Program-made: the position numbers and the translations under genes
Shown here: piece by piece, positions 1 through 13,752 of the stretch
Numbering within the stretch: position 1 is the first letter of the stretch
Layout of the letters: every line of letters begins with the position of its first letter
Assembly: GCA_021613335.1 (NCBI GenBank)
Contig: JAJTWR010000450.1
Location: 112,501-176,500 of the forward strand
DNA from: Whitmania pigra
Taxonomy: Eukaryota > Annelida > Clitellata > Hirudinida > Haemopidae
Direction: 5' to 3'
Length of the DNA: 64,000 nt
Notes under the pieces: generated by a model
Told to the model about the DNA's origin: nothing
Database searches by the model: none
Seen by the model: the letters and a program-made list of their open reading frames with translations, nothing else

Positions 1-786
1 ATTGGATTACAGAATGTTGTTAGTAAAAAGTAGGCGATGTCAAGTTAATTGAGGACCTCAATTCGTACCCTGAATTGTAATTTCAATTCTTAGTGAGTAT
101 ATCATAATGGAAATAATTGCACAATTGCAGTTTGGGTGATGTTATTATTGTTATTATTATTATGATTAACATTATTATTCTTATTGTTGTTATTGATGCT
201 ATTATGATTACCATTGCTAATGTTATTGTTGTTAGTCATTATTGTTATTATTATCAATATTATTATTATTATTATTAATTTCATTTTTATTTTTATTATT
301 TAAATGTCTTTTAATTACTCCATTAATTTCCACTAAATGCTTGTTAATTATTCAATAATTTAGTTCAATACAATAAATTAAGATAAACAGTAGAGCATTT
401 ATTGTGCAAATACAAATTAAAATGAACTAACATTAATGACAGCTTATAAAAACTTTCAAAACAAGTTACAAATAAATTTTCTTTAAGCTTTTAAATATTA
501 AATCGAGTTGAATGAATAAATCAAAATCGTCTTGACGCTTCGTCACGGTTCAGTGAATACTTCGCGCGCAATGAGTTCGCAGCTGGAATTCGGAATAAGT
601 ACAACAACAACAACAACAACAGTATAGAAAAAAATTGTAATTAATTAAAAATGTATTTATTTATCACGATTAATGTTATGTGGCCTCAGAATATAAACGC
701 TTGCAGAAGTTTGTATGTGCTTGCTGTAAGGTACAAAAATATATATAATTTTTTCTGAAATTACAACTAATACCATAATTTGCTCC

Positions 787-926
787 ATAATTACAATAAT
801 TTACAGCAAGTACAATAATTTACAGCAATTACAATAACTTACAACAATTACAATAATTTACAAAAATTACAATAATTTACAACAATTACAATAATTTACA
901 ATAAATTACAGCAATTACAATAACTT
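787..926. repeat. Degenerate 19-bp tandem repeat
   Basis: About seven imperfect copies of a roughly 19-bp unit of the type aatttacaacaattacaat lie end to end. The unit is AT-rich and non-coding. Confidence 0.75.
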
Positions 927-1052
927 AATCGCCAATTACAAAAGACGTTTTTGAGACGTTCTCGAGGCATGCAAATGAAGCATTTGAAAATCCAATTTAA
1001 AATTTAATTCCTCACAGGATTCAATCTCCTTTTAGAAAAAAAATAAAATGTA

Positions 1053-1104
<52 letters not shown>

Positions 1105-1125
1105 GAATAATAATAATAATAAATA

Positions 1126-1210
<85 letters not shown>

Positions 1211-1235
1211 GATAAAATGTAATAATAATAATAAA
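1053..1235. repeat. (TAA)n microsatellite
   Basis: About 180 bp of nearly uninterrupted TAA trinucleotides with a few single-base interruptions. Confidence 0.95.
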
Positions 1236-1899
1236 GTTTCTTAAATATTTTAATGACGGTTTCACTTCCGGCGGGCGTCTAAAAATACCTCATAATTGAG
1301 CACTTGACTTATTGAACAATGGAGAAATTAAAATCCATCCACTCATCTCTCCATCCATTCATCCACCCACTCATCCATCCACCCACCCATCCACCTACTC
1401 ATCCTCCATCCATCCATTTCTATTTAAAGTAAGTAAAAACTATTTAAAGTAAGTTGACCTGATTGACAGACTTCGTAAGCCAATACACCCGTGTCACGTG
1501 ATACGTTTGAAACACAGGAAGGATGACCTATGACCTATGACACCCGAATAGGCTGGGTGCGATAATAAACAACCAGGGACTCGTAATTGTATTTAATATA
1601 CTTAAAATGACTAATCTAGGTTCTTACAGGTAATTCACTTAACGAGGTCACGTGATTCAAGTATAATTTTTTTTGTCAGTTTCTTTCATTTTCGAAACAC
1701 GGAATTAGTGATAAAGCAGTAATAGATTTAATTTTTGCAGTATTAATAATATCGACGTTAACTAATAATTAACAGAAATTTGCAAAATTATATTGTATTA
1801 AGAAATATTTAATTTCAATGTAATCTAATAAATGTAACATATATTTGCAATATAAATATGCAATATATCAAATCAAATAATTTCAAGTAAGATTTCCTT

Positions 1900-1919
1900 A
1901 TAATAATAATAGTAATAGT

Positions 1920-1961
<42 letters not shown>

Positions 1962-1964
1962 AAA

Positions 1965-2059
<95 letters not shown>

Positions 2060-2065
2060 TAATAA
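1900..2065. repeat. Compound (CAA)n/(TAA)n microsatellite
   Basis: A run of CAA passes directly into a long TAA run. The long poly-Val, poly-Ile and poly-Leu frames on the minus strand are artefacts of this repeat. Confidence 0.95.
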
Positions 2066-2552
2066 TGAGACCGTCGAAAAAATATAATTTGTTGGACATT
2101 TGTTTGCTCATTCAACAACAACAACAACATGAAGTCATTCTTTCGAGTGTTTCCGAGAAGAGAGATCGTTGTGAGTTTGTGAGGAATAATATAATAATTA
2201 TTAGAAATATTATTATAATTATTAAGACTAATATATATTGTATAGTTTATTATTATAATTATTAGAATTATGTGATAATTATTATAATAATAATATAAAT
2301 ATTCAAAGCACACAAGCATTCAAGTCATTTATTACTGAAAGTATTAATTAATTTCTAATCATGTAATAAATATAATATGTATAACAACAATAACAAATAC
2401 AACCTTCAACTACTATCATCATCCTCTTTAACTGTTATTTATGTTATTATTAAAACTTTAAACATCTCAATTCACAATGTAACCGGTGCAAACTGGTACC
2501 AGTAAGTTACATTTCAACGTCTACGACTCTGGGAAGGACATCTTCTCACGTT

Positions 2553-2716
2553 ACCAACGCCAAACAACGCCAAACAACGCAAGCAACACCAAACAACGCC
2601 AAACAAAGCAAACAACGCCAAACAGCTGCAACAAAGCCAAAATAGTGCTAAACAGCTCCAAATAGCGCTAATCAACGCCATTCAGCACAAGTGTAACGCT
2701 AAATAGTTTCAAACAA
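2553..2716. repeat. Degenerate AACGCCAAAC-type tandem repeat
   Basis: About 160 bp of imperfect decamer-like units (aacgccaaac with variants such as agcaacacca and agctccaaat). It decays toward the right-hand side. Confidence 0.75.
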
Positions 2717-2839
2717 CGGTAGCGCAAGGAAATTGATGTCTTTAAAAGTTAAATGGGTCTTCATAGCACCATCCAATTTGAGACCATAACCATAATAAAT
2801 GACAGTTCAGATTTCCAAGACATGTAGAACACATTTCAC

Positions 2840-2980
<141 letters not shown>

Positions 2981-3259
2981 AAAAAAACTGTAACAGTTAA
3001 AGGAATCTTTTTAATTCGAACCAAATCTCTAATCCCCTCAGCCGCTGTCCATTCATCCAGTCCGTCCAATCAACGAGATCTTATCCTGGCATCCCCTGGC
3101 AGTCACGTGGTACGATCCGGTTGGTAGTTATTGAGTCTGGAGAATTCCATTCCATTTTATCCAATTATTTGCAGACACAGCAGACCAAGATAGGTTGGCA
3201 ACAGATGTTGGGTAACCCGGAGTTTGACGAGGACAGGCAGACAAAGAGGTAAGGACAAA

Positions 3260-3562
3260 AAGAGAGAGATAGAGAAAGATAGAGATAGGCATAGATAGAC
3301 AGATAGATAGATAAATATAGATAAACAGATAGATAGATATAGACAGACAGATAAATAAATACAGATAGATAGATGTAGATAGACAGATATAGATAGACAG
3401 ATAGATGGATATAGATAGATAGATGTAGATAGACAGATATAGATAGACAGATAAATAAATATAGACAAATAGATAGATACAGATAGATAAATACAGATAG
3501 ATAGACTTATATAGGTAGACAGATAGATATAGACAGACAGATAGATGGATAGATATATAAAG
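3260..3562. repeat. GATA/GACA tetranucleotide array
   Basis: About 300 bp of agat and agac tetranucleotides, with irregular ataaat insertions. On the minus strand it reads as a meaningless Ile-Tyr-Leu-Ser ORF. Confidence 0.92.
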
Positions 3563-4323
3563 AAAAATCTCCGTGGAAAGTCCTAAATCCGTCTGCTTTG
3601 AATTGTTTCCAGTTTTTTAAACGGAAATCCTTGCGAGGTCGGCAGAGTTTTATTAGCGTCGCTCCCAAACAAAGAGCGAAACTTTAGAAAAATATAATAA
3701 TAATTAAAAATAATGAAAAAAATATTAAAAATAAAAAATAGAATAATAATAATAATAATATTAATAAATAATAGAATTAAAAATTATTATAATAAATTAT
3801 AGGACACGAATAATCAATGAAGCCATAACGACGTTTTCATGTTTTCCACCTTTTGCTGAGACTTATACAAAATAAATTATGTACTAATTAAATATCAAAT
3901 AACAAATATTGTCTATTGATGAAAACTTTAGTTTAGTGATAAATAAAATAAACTACAACAAATAATAATTTATTAATATATTAAATATTTTAGTTACCTA
4001 ATGTAATAAATAATCTAAAACAAAACATTGATTTTTTAATTCCGTCATTAAATATTCTCTTTCAAGTCCTTGTCAACAATTAAAGCAGACGCATTTGTTT
4101 TGGCGGGTGATTTGTTGTCTTTGGGTTGCCAGATTTTGCATGCCAATGTCCAATATGGCGTCTCTTTTTAAGTCGACTGCTCGTGACTGATAAAGGATTC
4201 CGTGTCGTTAAATCGACTGATGAATGACGTGATTAATGGTTTATTTATTTATTTATTTAATTAGGTGTTTGTTTGTTTGTTTAATATATTGCTATATATA
4301 ATAATTTAAATACGTTATTATTA

Positions 4324-4362
<39 letters not shown>

Positions 4363-5737
4363 TTATTTATTTGCAACGCTTTTCTTATTTGTTTAATAAG
4401 TTGTTATATATATAATATATTAAATATATTATTAATATTGATACATTTAATTATTATATATAGTTTTGCTTATTTGTTTAATATATTGTTATTATATAAT
4501 ATATTATATAATAATTATTGACAGCGCTTTTCTCATGTATTGTAATGTTTTGATTGTGTGTTGTCATCATTTGATTGATTGACGATCAATGGTTGACGTT
4601 TGGTTAGCTCTTCATATTGCAATTTTTAGATTTTAGATTTTTATTTTGAAAAATATACAGTTTTTAATACTGCGATATTTAAAAAAAAGTTTTTTTGTCA
4701 CACCTTAACAACAAACTGAACAAATAAAATCTTTTTAAACAACGTATTCTTGATTATTTATTATTATTTGTAAATTTTAACTAATAATTATTATTATTTG
4801 TGAATTTTAATAATCGACCATAGAAAATTAAAAGTAATTAATTAATTACCAAACAAAAAATAGATGTTTTCAAACTCATTTAGAGAAGATTCAAGGCAAC
4901 ATCAAAGCGACATCATCAATATTCGCCATCAAGAAATCGTATTTTAAATTTGTTTGAAAAATAATAAATAATTATTATTCTATTAAATTAATAATCGTAT
5001 TGTTTTTTATTGAAATTATTTAGTAAGTATTTATTTATTTATTTAGTAAATTATTCCCATTTATTACAGATGATCATAAATATGTTTAAACACTTGGAAA
5101 TGAAGGTCGGAGTTCTGGTATTGTGCAAGTTTGATGAAGAAATATTTAAAATATTTAAAATAAATAATTAAAAATATTTAAACAAAGTATTTAAATTATT
5201 TAAACAAAATTTTACATTCAGCAGGAGTCCGTATATATAATATAATATAATATTAACAATAATAATAAATAAGCAGTTATTATTATTAATTCGTGTTGTA
5301 TTGTTATTATTATTATTATTATTAAATGAGCAATTTATTTATTAATTATTGTTATTACATTCAATTTCATGATTATTTTGATAATAGTTTTTATAAAACC
5401 CGGTATCGCCTAACATCATTAAACCTTAACATCACAAGTAAAAAATATAAAATACATTTGCGCCACGTAACGACAGTAATTTGTTGATCACAGAAGATCA
5501 AAGCATGCAACTTCAATGACTGGCGCGTGGCATTAGACGCAAATTTATAAGATTCTCCGTATTCGCTGGATTATTTACAAATAAAATAAGATAATTTTAT
5601 AAATGGAAGATAAACGATAATTCGTAAATAAATATTAAATTCTCAAGCGCTACATAAATGGTTTCTTAGACCGGAATAAAGTGGACTAAGCTGAGGATAG
5701 ACTGATAAGTAAATAACTGTTGCTTATCACTATTTCC

Positions 5738-5740
5738 ATA

Positions 5741-5775
<35 letters not shown>

Positions 5776-5830
5776 CCATCCATCCATCCATCCATCCATC
5801 CACACATCCATCCATCCATTCATTCAATCA
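5738..5830. repeat. (CATC)n tetranucleotide array
   Basis: About 90 bp of catc units with two substitutions. The same motif recurs at 19.2 kb. Confidence 0.92.
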
Positions 5831-6239
5831 ATCCACTCTTCATTCCATAGATTCATCCGTTCAGGTTCCTCCTAATCCTGCCACACAGGTTTTCCAACAG
5901 GTAAACTCTGCCATTGAATTGGCACCAGGTGCAAAATGGACATTAAAGTTTTTGTATAGGGAGCTCATTCCAAACGATTTAATTCCTAAGTTAATAAATT
6001 AAATTTGAATAATAATAATAATTAATATATTAATATATTATTATCATAACGGGGTTGAGGCAAAATGAATAAATTGGTGAACGCAAAAAGTGTGCGTAAT
6101 TTAGTTAATTAATAATAACTGGGAATGATTGAGAAAATAATTAATACTTGATGACGTCAGTATTTAAAGGTGCTGAAAACCTAGCGTAGGTGAATGAAGT
6201 TAGACATTCTTGTACGTGATGCCACGTTAGAAAAACACT

Positions 6240-6450
6240 CTTTCGTTCATTCACTCATTCAATCATTCAATCGTTCAATCATTCAATCATTCAATCGTTC
6301 AATCGTTCAATCATTCAATTGTTCAATCGTTCAATCATTCAATCGTTCAATCATTCATTCGTTCACTCATTCATTCATTCGTTCACTCATTCATTAATTC
6401 ATTCAATCATTCGTTCATCCATTCATTCATTCAACCATTCATTCTTCATC
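6240..6450. repeat. ATTC/GTTC tetranucleotide-derived array
   Basis: About 210 bp of attc, gttc and aatc tetranucleotides. The Ser/Phe/His-rich frames here are repeat translations. Confidence 0.88.
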
Positions 6451-7618
6451 TTAACCTCCCTTGATGTTTCTGAATCATTTGTAGTTAGAAACAACTTAAT
6501 TAAAATGGAGAAATATTTCATGAAATACATTTCAAACTAGGAAAGTCTACGCTCGGGAAATTAATTAAATGAAAAATTTTAAAATTAACGCGCGGGAAAC
6601 TAATTAAATGAATAATTTTAAAATAAATCTTCCATCCATGAAATAAACCCATCCTTTAATTTTGTTATTTGAATTTATCGACGAAAAAAACCGAAAAAAA
6701 TGAAACAAATTGCTCACCTTCATCAACAAATTCTTTTTTAACTAAATATAATTATTCAGCAAAACAAAACAATTATTTATTAAATAATTAATATTATTAT
6801 TAACATTTACATCACGATATACAAAATTAAATTATTCCTTTAAAATCCATCTAATTATACAATTCCTTCAACACGTGTTCTATAAAAATTAAGAAAATTA
6901 ATTTTAGAAAAGTTTATTAATAAACACTGAAGAATTTCTTAACCAATAAATTACGTAACAACAAGAGAAACAACAGGCGAAATGCAAAACTGATTCTCAA
7001 TACAGTACTAGGGACACTCTATGAATTTATAACTGGCTGCATTTTGAGCCATGCATGATGTGTGCATGTGTGTGCGTGCGCGTGTGTGTGTGTGTGTGTG
7101 GATGCATCGCACGTGAATTACATGTGAATTGCCGTGTCCAATTGAATTCTCTTTTAATGCGTCGGTGAATTATTTATTTTTAAAAAAGTTTTATATTTAA
7201 GTTTTTAAAGGGCTGTTTTTGAAATTATTATAATAAATATTTATAAAAAATATAAATTATTATTATTATTATAAATATAAACTTAAATCTAAAACTTTAT
7301 TATTATTATTATTATTATATTATTACTGTATTACATTATTATTATTAATATGTTTTTAAGTAATTGAAGCTTTAATTTGAAAGTCAGACTTTACAGAACC
7401 TAAGAAGATTAAATTTTAACAATCAGTCGCGTGCCGAGGTGCGATGTAATTATGATTATAACTATAATTATAACTATAATTATAATGATAAGCATAATTA
7501 TGCACACCTATTTGCGTCGTCATCGACTTCATTTTAATCATTTTTTTTTTTTTTGCAAGAAATAAATTCTAAGCAGCTATTACATCAACATCATCGTCTT
7601 ATTCCTAATCCTCCTCCT

Positions 7619-7621
7619 CCC

Positions 7622-7720
<99 letters not shown>

Positions 7721-7786
7721 GCATCAGCATCATCATCATCATCAATCATCAATCATCATCAGCATCATCATCATCCATCATCATCA

Positions 7787-7820
<34 letters not shown>

Positions 7821-7858
7821 GCATCAGCATCATCATCATCATCATCATCCATCATCAG

Positions 7859-7911
<53 letters not shown>

Positions 7912-8038
7912 GCATCATCATCATCATCATCAATCATCATCATCATCATCACATCATCATCATCATCATCATCATCATCCATCATCATCATCATCATCAT
8001 CAGCATCATCATCATCATCATCAATCATCATCATCATC

Positions 8039-8115
<77 letters not shown>

Positions 8116-8172
8116 ATCATCATCATCATCATCAATCATCATCATTATCATCATCATCATCATCATTATTAT
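7619..8172. repeat. Long (ATC)n microsatellite
   Basis: About 550 bp of almost pure ATC/CAT trinucleotides, broken by AGC variants and by frame slips (ATCA). It is the longest ATC array in the window. The poly-His/Ser/Ile open frame across it has no non-repeat domain. Confidence 0.95.
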
Positions 8173-8596
8173 TATTTCAACTAATAAAGCATGTTTGCTC
8201 AGTCTGAAAGACGAATTTTAACAACATTTTCTAAGCACGAATAAAAGGTATTTAAAAAATAAATTAAATAAAAAATTTAAAAAAAAAATAAATAAAAAGC
8301 TAACAGTTGTGCCAATTGAGACCTCCATCATAGAGGACATTTTCTAAAAAAAAATTATTATTTTCTTCTGAAAATCTTCCAATAAATCATCCACTTTAGA
8401 AATATTTTAAATAAGAAATATTAACAAAACCTTTTCAAAACTACCTTTTCCAAGTTCCAATAGAAATATTTTTTGTTTAAAGGTTTTTGAAATTTTAAAA
8501 AGTAAAGAGAAATAAATACATCTGGAGTTGTCCTTTTCAACAGGAACAAAACGAATGTTTACGATGTTGTTGGAGCTGTATTTACGCCCGCTTGGC

Positions 8597-8670
8597 ACAC
8601 ACACATACACAGACACACATATACATACAGACACACACAGACATACACACATACAGACATGCATGCACAG
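8597..8670. repeat. CA-rich imperfect dinucleotide tract
   Basis: About 70 bp of acacac interrupted by cat and cag. The complementary TG phase gives a Cys/Val-rich pseudo-ORF. Confidence 0.8.
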
Positions 8671-9974
8671 GCACATATCTGCGGCAGAGGTTTTGAAGCA
8701 CCATGGTCCATATGATTCCAGGCCAGCATATTTCCGCCTTGTTTATGAATTTGCGAGGCGAAAATTTCTCAGAGGGGAGAAACTAAATGATTAAGTAATT
8801 AGTTTCACTGATTATTACTAATTATTATTTAATAATAATTTGGTTATTACGAGTACTTTTCTTAGTATTATTATATTTTTTATGCAATTAACTATGCAAA
8901 GACCTCCTCGGGGCTACTATTTGATTCCTATTGGACCAGTGTCCAGTGGAAAGCATGCTAACCAATCACATTTGCCGAAACTTCCTAATCTAAGACATTG
9001 TATCCTCCAAACCCCAGGGACGTCATTTAGGGGGGGGACGTTGGTTCACCCATCCATCATAAGCTACTGTCCACTGATTTTTGGAGATAAGCAGAAAATA
9101 GTCCTGTCTCATCAGTTTGAGCGACGTTTTCACCTCCCATTCCCCGATACCGGAAAATACCATGCACAAACACCGCCGGCACAACAACGGTCGATCCGTC
9201 ACTCGACCGGTATCAGGTGGCGCAAGGAACTACAGCGTTACACGACAATTACAAAACGGTGATAAATATCACGACTCTGAGTACTCCGATAAACCTCTCC
9301 AGATCACGTGATCGCGGCCTCTTCAAAACAGCAACAACAACAACACCAAACAACAACAACAACATCAACAACAACATCATAATCATCATCAACAACAACA
9401 ACGGCAATTCTGTTTATGCGCATAACCATCTGTTGATCTTGCGAAGTCGTAAAATGGTATCATTTATTAATTAAAGCGATAACGAATTAGCGCAATAATC
9501 GTAAACATTCGCAGGACATCTGCCCTGCATTGTGAGTCAGGAAGTTGGCAAACAATACCAACAGAGGCAGACAGCTCGGATCTTGGAAATGATGATGGAT
9601 TGAAGTGTTGACGAACGTATGGGACCCCTTAAGACCTTGCGGACGGGGGACAATGGCGCGAGGGATTGGCATAATCTCTGCTCAGGCGAGGCAGCGCTAA
9701 TGCCCGATCAATTTAGCGCCGCGGTTTTTCTTCCAGTCATTAGGTGCAGACCACACGAGATGCTGTTCCCGCCCACCCATCCATCCTGAAAGACGGCGCT
9801 ACATTAGGGCCATTCTCTGATCAATAATCCACTCTAATCCCCATCGTCGAACCCGTCAACAGACTTAAAAAGAAAAGTCAACTAGCTCTCATAAAAGCTT
9901 TGATTTATGGCTTCGGGTAGGATCCTCTGTACTGAGATATATTCTTTTTAGAATTTAAAAGTCACTGAAATTAC

Positions 9975-9977
<3 letters not shown>

Positions 9978-10007
<30 letters not shown>

Positions 10008-10036
10008 TAATAATAATAATATAATAATAATAATAA

Positions 10037-10068
<32 letters not shown>

Positions 10069-10092
10069 GAATAATAATAATAATAATAATAA

Positions 10093-10127
<35 letters not shown>

Positions 10128-10244
10128 TGATGATGATGATGATGATAATAATAATAATAATAATAATAAGAATAATAATAATAATATAATAATAATAATA
10201 ATAATATAATAATAATAATAATAATGATGATGATGATGATGATG

Positions 10245-10293
<49 letters not shown>

Positions 10294-10320
10294 GAATAAT
10301 AATAATAATAATAATAATAA

Positions 10321-10390
<70 letters not shown>

Positions 10391-10391
10391 T
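9978..10391. repeat. Compound (AAT)n/(ATG)n microsatellite
   Basis: About 410 bp of AAT units containing two separate ATG blocks (near 10124-10147 and 10224-10246). The repeated AAT-ATG-AAT arrangement suggests that part of the array was duplicated internally. Confidence 0.93.
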
Positions 10392-13300
10392 TCCCCATAA
10401 TTAATTCCTACAGGCGTCTCGAAATAAGCAATCTCCAACTTTTCAAAACTTTTCAAAAAAAAAGTCGTAAATATTTTAAACTCGAAATGAACTACGAACA
10501 TTTTGCAAGACTTTCACAGCACGAATAATACATTAAAACAATACCAACAATTCGTCACGATGTAATTAAATTAATATTTAAATATTTTTATTATTTTATA
10601 ATAATAAATTAAATAAGTTTTAATAAAACAAAATGATATAAAATATTAAATTAAAAAATTTAAAACGAATAATACGTTAAAACAATACCAACAATTCGTC
10701 ACGATATAATTAAATTAATATTTAAATATTTAGTATAATCTAATAATAATTTAATATAATAATATAATAATAAATAATTTGTTAAATAAATTATTATAAA
10801 ATATAATATTATTAAATAAAATAATAATATTATTAATAAATAATAACATTATTAAATAAAATAACAATATTATTAAATAAAATAATAATATTATAATAAA
10901 TAAATATTATAAAAATAAATAAAATAATAATATTATTAAATAAATAATATTATTATTATAAATAAAATAATTTATTATAAATAATTTTTTGTAAATAAAT
11001 TTTTTCATAAATTTTTTTATAATAAATTAAATATTGTATACAAAAGTAGTTTCTCTAAATTTTCAAAAACCTTCTAATGTTTAGATTCTTCCTGTCAAAT
11101 CTGTCAGATCGAACTTGATGAAATGCTTTCGATATAAAGAATGTGTTTATTTCGAACCTCGTTCTCAGGGTACTTTTATTATTTTATTATTTTTTTTAAA
11201 CATCCGACAAAAATTAAATGCCAAATCTGACGAGAAAATTTCATTAAAAACATTGTTTATGTCAAGTCAAGTACGATTTATCTTTTTGGAAAGTTTCCAT
11301 TGCTTCTTCTAACCTTCCTGAATTCCGTGTGAATTTAGCGCTCTTCATCAAAATTTCAAGATTTTATTATTAAAAAAAAAAGCATAATATTTCAAAAAGG
11401 GGAAAATTGCAGCAGTCTTTGAGTCTATTTGACAAATTCGCTTAGGACGCCGTGGAGATTCAAATATTAGCGGCCTGGGATGGCGTCGATGATGATATTA
11501 ATAGAACCTCGGTTAGCCATATTTTAGTCGATCTTTGTTAACCCGGGTATTTTCCATCAGTTCGACTAAAAGTAAGTTTTTTCATGTTTTGAAAATGTCG
11601 TTGGATACACTGGCAGTGAAATTCATTTTAAAGCTCGTTGAAAGAGCATGAATTTACACGTTTACGACCTGTTGATGGAAGCTATAACATGACGAGTCTC
11701 CCGCAGAGATCGTAAATGTGGAATTTCTTTCCATTAAAAACATTAGGCAAACAGCTGTCGACGAAAAACACCTCCGCGGGTGGTTTGAAATTTTTTTTCA
11801 AAAACTTTCCTCTTCAAATAAGCGGAACTTTCCTGCAGCGAAATACCTTTTTTTACAAAAATTTTATGAATGGACCATCATTTAAAAGTGAATTTGTTTT
11901 TTCGAAGTTTAACATAAGTGCTGGCTTAGAATCAGCAAAAAGTGACTGCCAAAGAATGGCAGAAATGCTGACAAAGAGTTGTCAGATGATGAAATAGCTT
12001 TTGTTTGTTACTTTGGCAATTGACTTTTTACTGTAATCTTCTCAGTTTGAATTATCTGCCCTTCCATAAAGCATGTTAAGTTCTTTCAGAGCCATTCTCA
12101 GACCTCAGTATTTGTAGAAGCAATTTGATCCCATTGTTGGTAATAGAATTGAATTCTGTTTCACAAATGTTTGTATCTCATGCTGATAAAAGAAATCCTG
12201 GTTGAAATATTTTCACCTTTTCTCTGACAGTTGATATTCAGTGAATCTCGGAGCTATGCTACTCAAGTAGCAATGTCGTTATCAGATGTTTACTGTGTAG
12301 GAACCTTCAGCCAAGTTTGTGTATGAAAGAATGTGTACTTTAAAATAATTTTGTAAATTTGCTGCACGTATCATGGGATGTGCACACTATTGCATTGCAG
12401 TTACTGAGTTTACACAAAAAAAAGCTTTAGGAAAGTAAAGAACATCTGTTGACATCCTGTTCATTTATCAGCATCGAAAGCTGTGTCACATGTTCGGTTC
12501 ACACTGTCAAGAGCATAGCTTTTATTTTTGCAATTTTTAATAATTCTCATAATGTATCATACGACAGAAAAATTCATTAAACACAGTATATTTAAATTCT
12601 TAAATAAATATATTTAGAATCTGCGTAAATGACATCAGATGAACATAAAAAAGGGCCAAACATCTTAAGCAGTATGCAATTTAGACGAAATCTGTCATCA
12701 TTTATCTCTAATGGTTTTCTTGAAATACTAATCATGCCCGAGATTATCATCAAAAAATTTCTCCAAAACACATTCATCACCATTATCAGTGCATAAATAT
12801 TATCGTTATTTTCTTCTACGCATTTTGAATTATATTTAATTTATTTTATTTGAAGCAAAATCTTTGTCAAAAAAGTTAAACTATAAGAATACTCCACATT
12901 CATTAGCACATTACCACATCCAAATCTCACATTTTTCAACACCATTACTATGCGGCACAAGTCCAGAAAAGCATGTCACTAAGTCCTGCCTAATGCTCTG
13001 CTATCTGAGCTTTTACATCTCGAGACATTTGTCACTTGGAAGTAATTTAGTGACATCGGATAACATCTCTCGTTTGGCTGGAAGAGATTCCAGAGTTCAT
13101 TTTAGATGCTGCCGCTGTTCCGAGTTGAATGGATTCTTAATGGTCGTATGAAAATCAAATTTCGGTGCAAATCCTTGCCTATGGCTTTCTGTTTCTCAAA
13201 CGAGTGCCTTTGCTGAAACGAAACATAATTGTTTAAACTTTATTTGTGCTTTCAGGAATTCTTGCAAGGAAATCCAGAAGGCCAACTGATAAACTGATTG

Positions 13301-13624
13301 CAGATGGTAAGACATATCAGATGACCAAAAATATTTATGATATGAATGTCAGGTTATTATTCAGTGCTATTATTTAAGCTTTACAGATTAATTATATAAG
13401 TTTTTCAAATTATTTGAATTGTTCAACATTCATGAGGCTGTTAACTTAGAATAATTTCCTATCTATTACGACAACTTAATTTGATTAATATTTTCTTGTT
13501 ACAATTATAGAATCACCCAAATGACCTTTAAGTATGCATTATTGTCCGTGAATTAATTCCATACCTGCCAATCCAATGGTGAATTGTGAATTCTTACAAA
13601 GTGATATGTATTTGTTATTAAGTA

Positions 13625-13630
13625 TTTATT
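13625..13630 (-). terminator. Candidate poly(A) signal for cyclin L
   Basis: AATAAA on the minus strand, about 125 nt past the cyclin L stop codon. The distance is plausible for a 3' end; usage is inferred. Confidence 0.45.
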
Positions 13631-13752
13631 TTTTTGTTAAAAATTGTCCAAACGTAAAAGATAAAAATGTCTTTTGAACCTTGATTCCACAAATGTATAA
13701 TATAGTTCATGGGTGCGATCATTCTACACCAAAGAAAGCAACCTTTCTGAAC

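Noticed and set aside
7553..8221. 222-residue His/Ser/Ile frame
   Set aside because: Entirely a translation of the (ATC)n array, with the other frames equally open.
8840..9262. 140-residue plus-strand frame
   Set aside because: Overlapping frames on the same strand are also open, composition is not protein-like, and no domain is visible.
11716..11997. 93-residue plus-strand frame in a low-repeat patch
   Set aside because: Phe/Lys/Asn-rich, as expected for AT-rich non-coding DNA; no motif and no exon partners.
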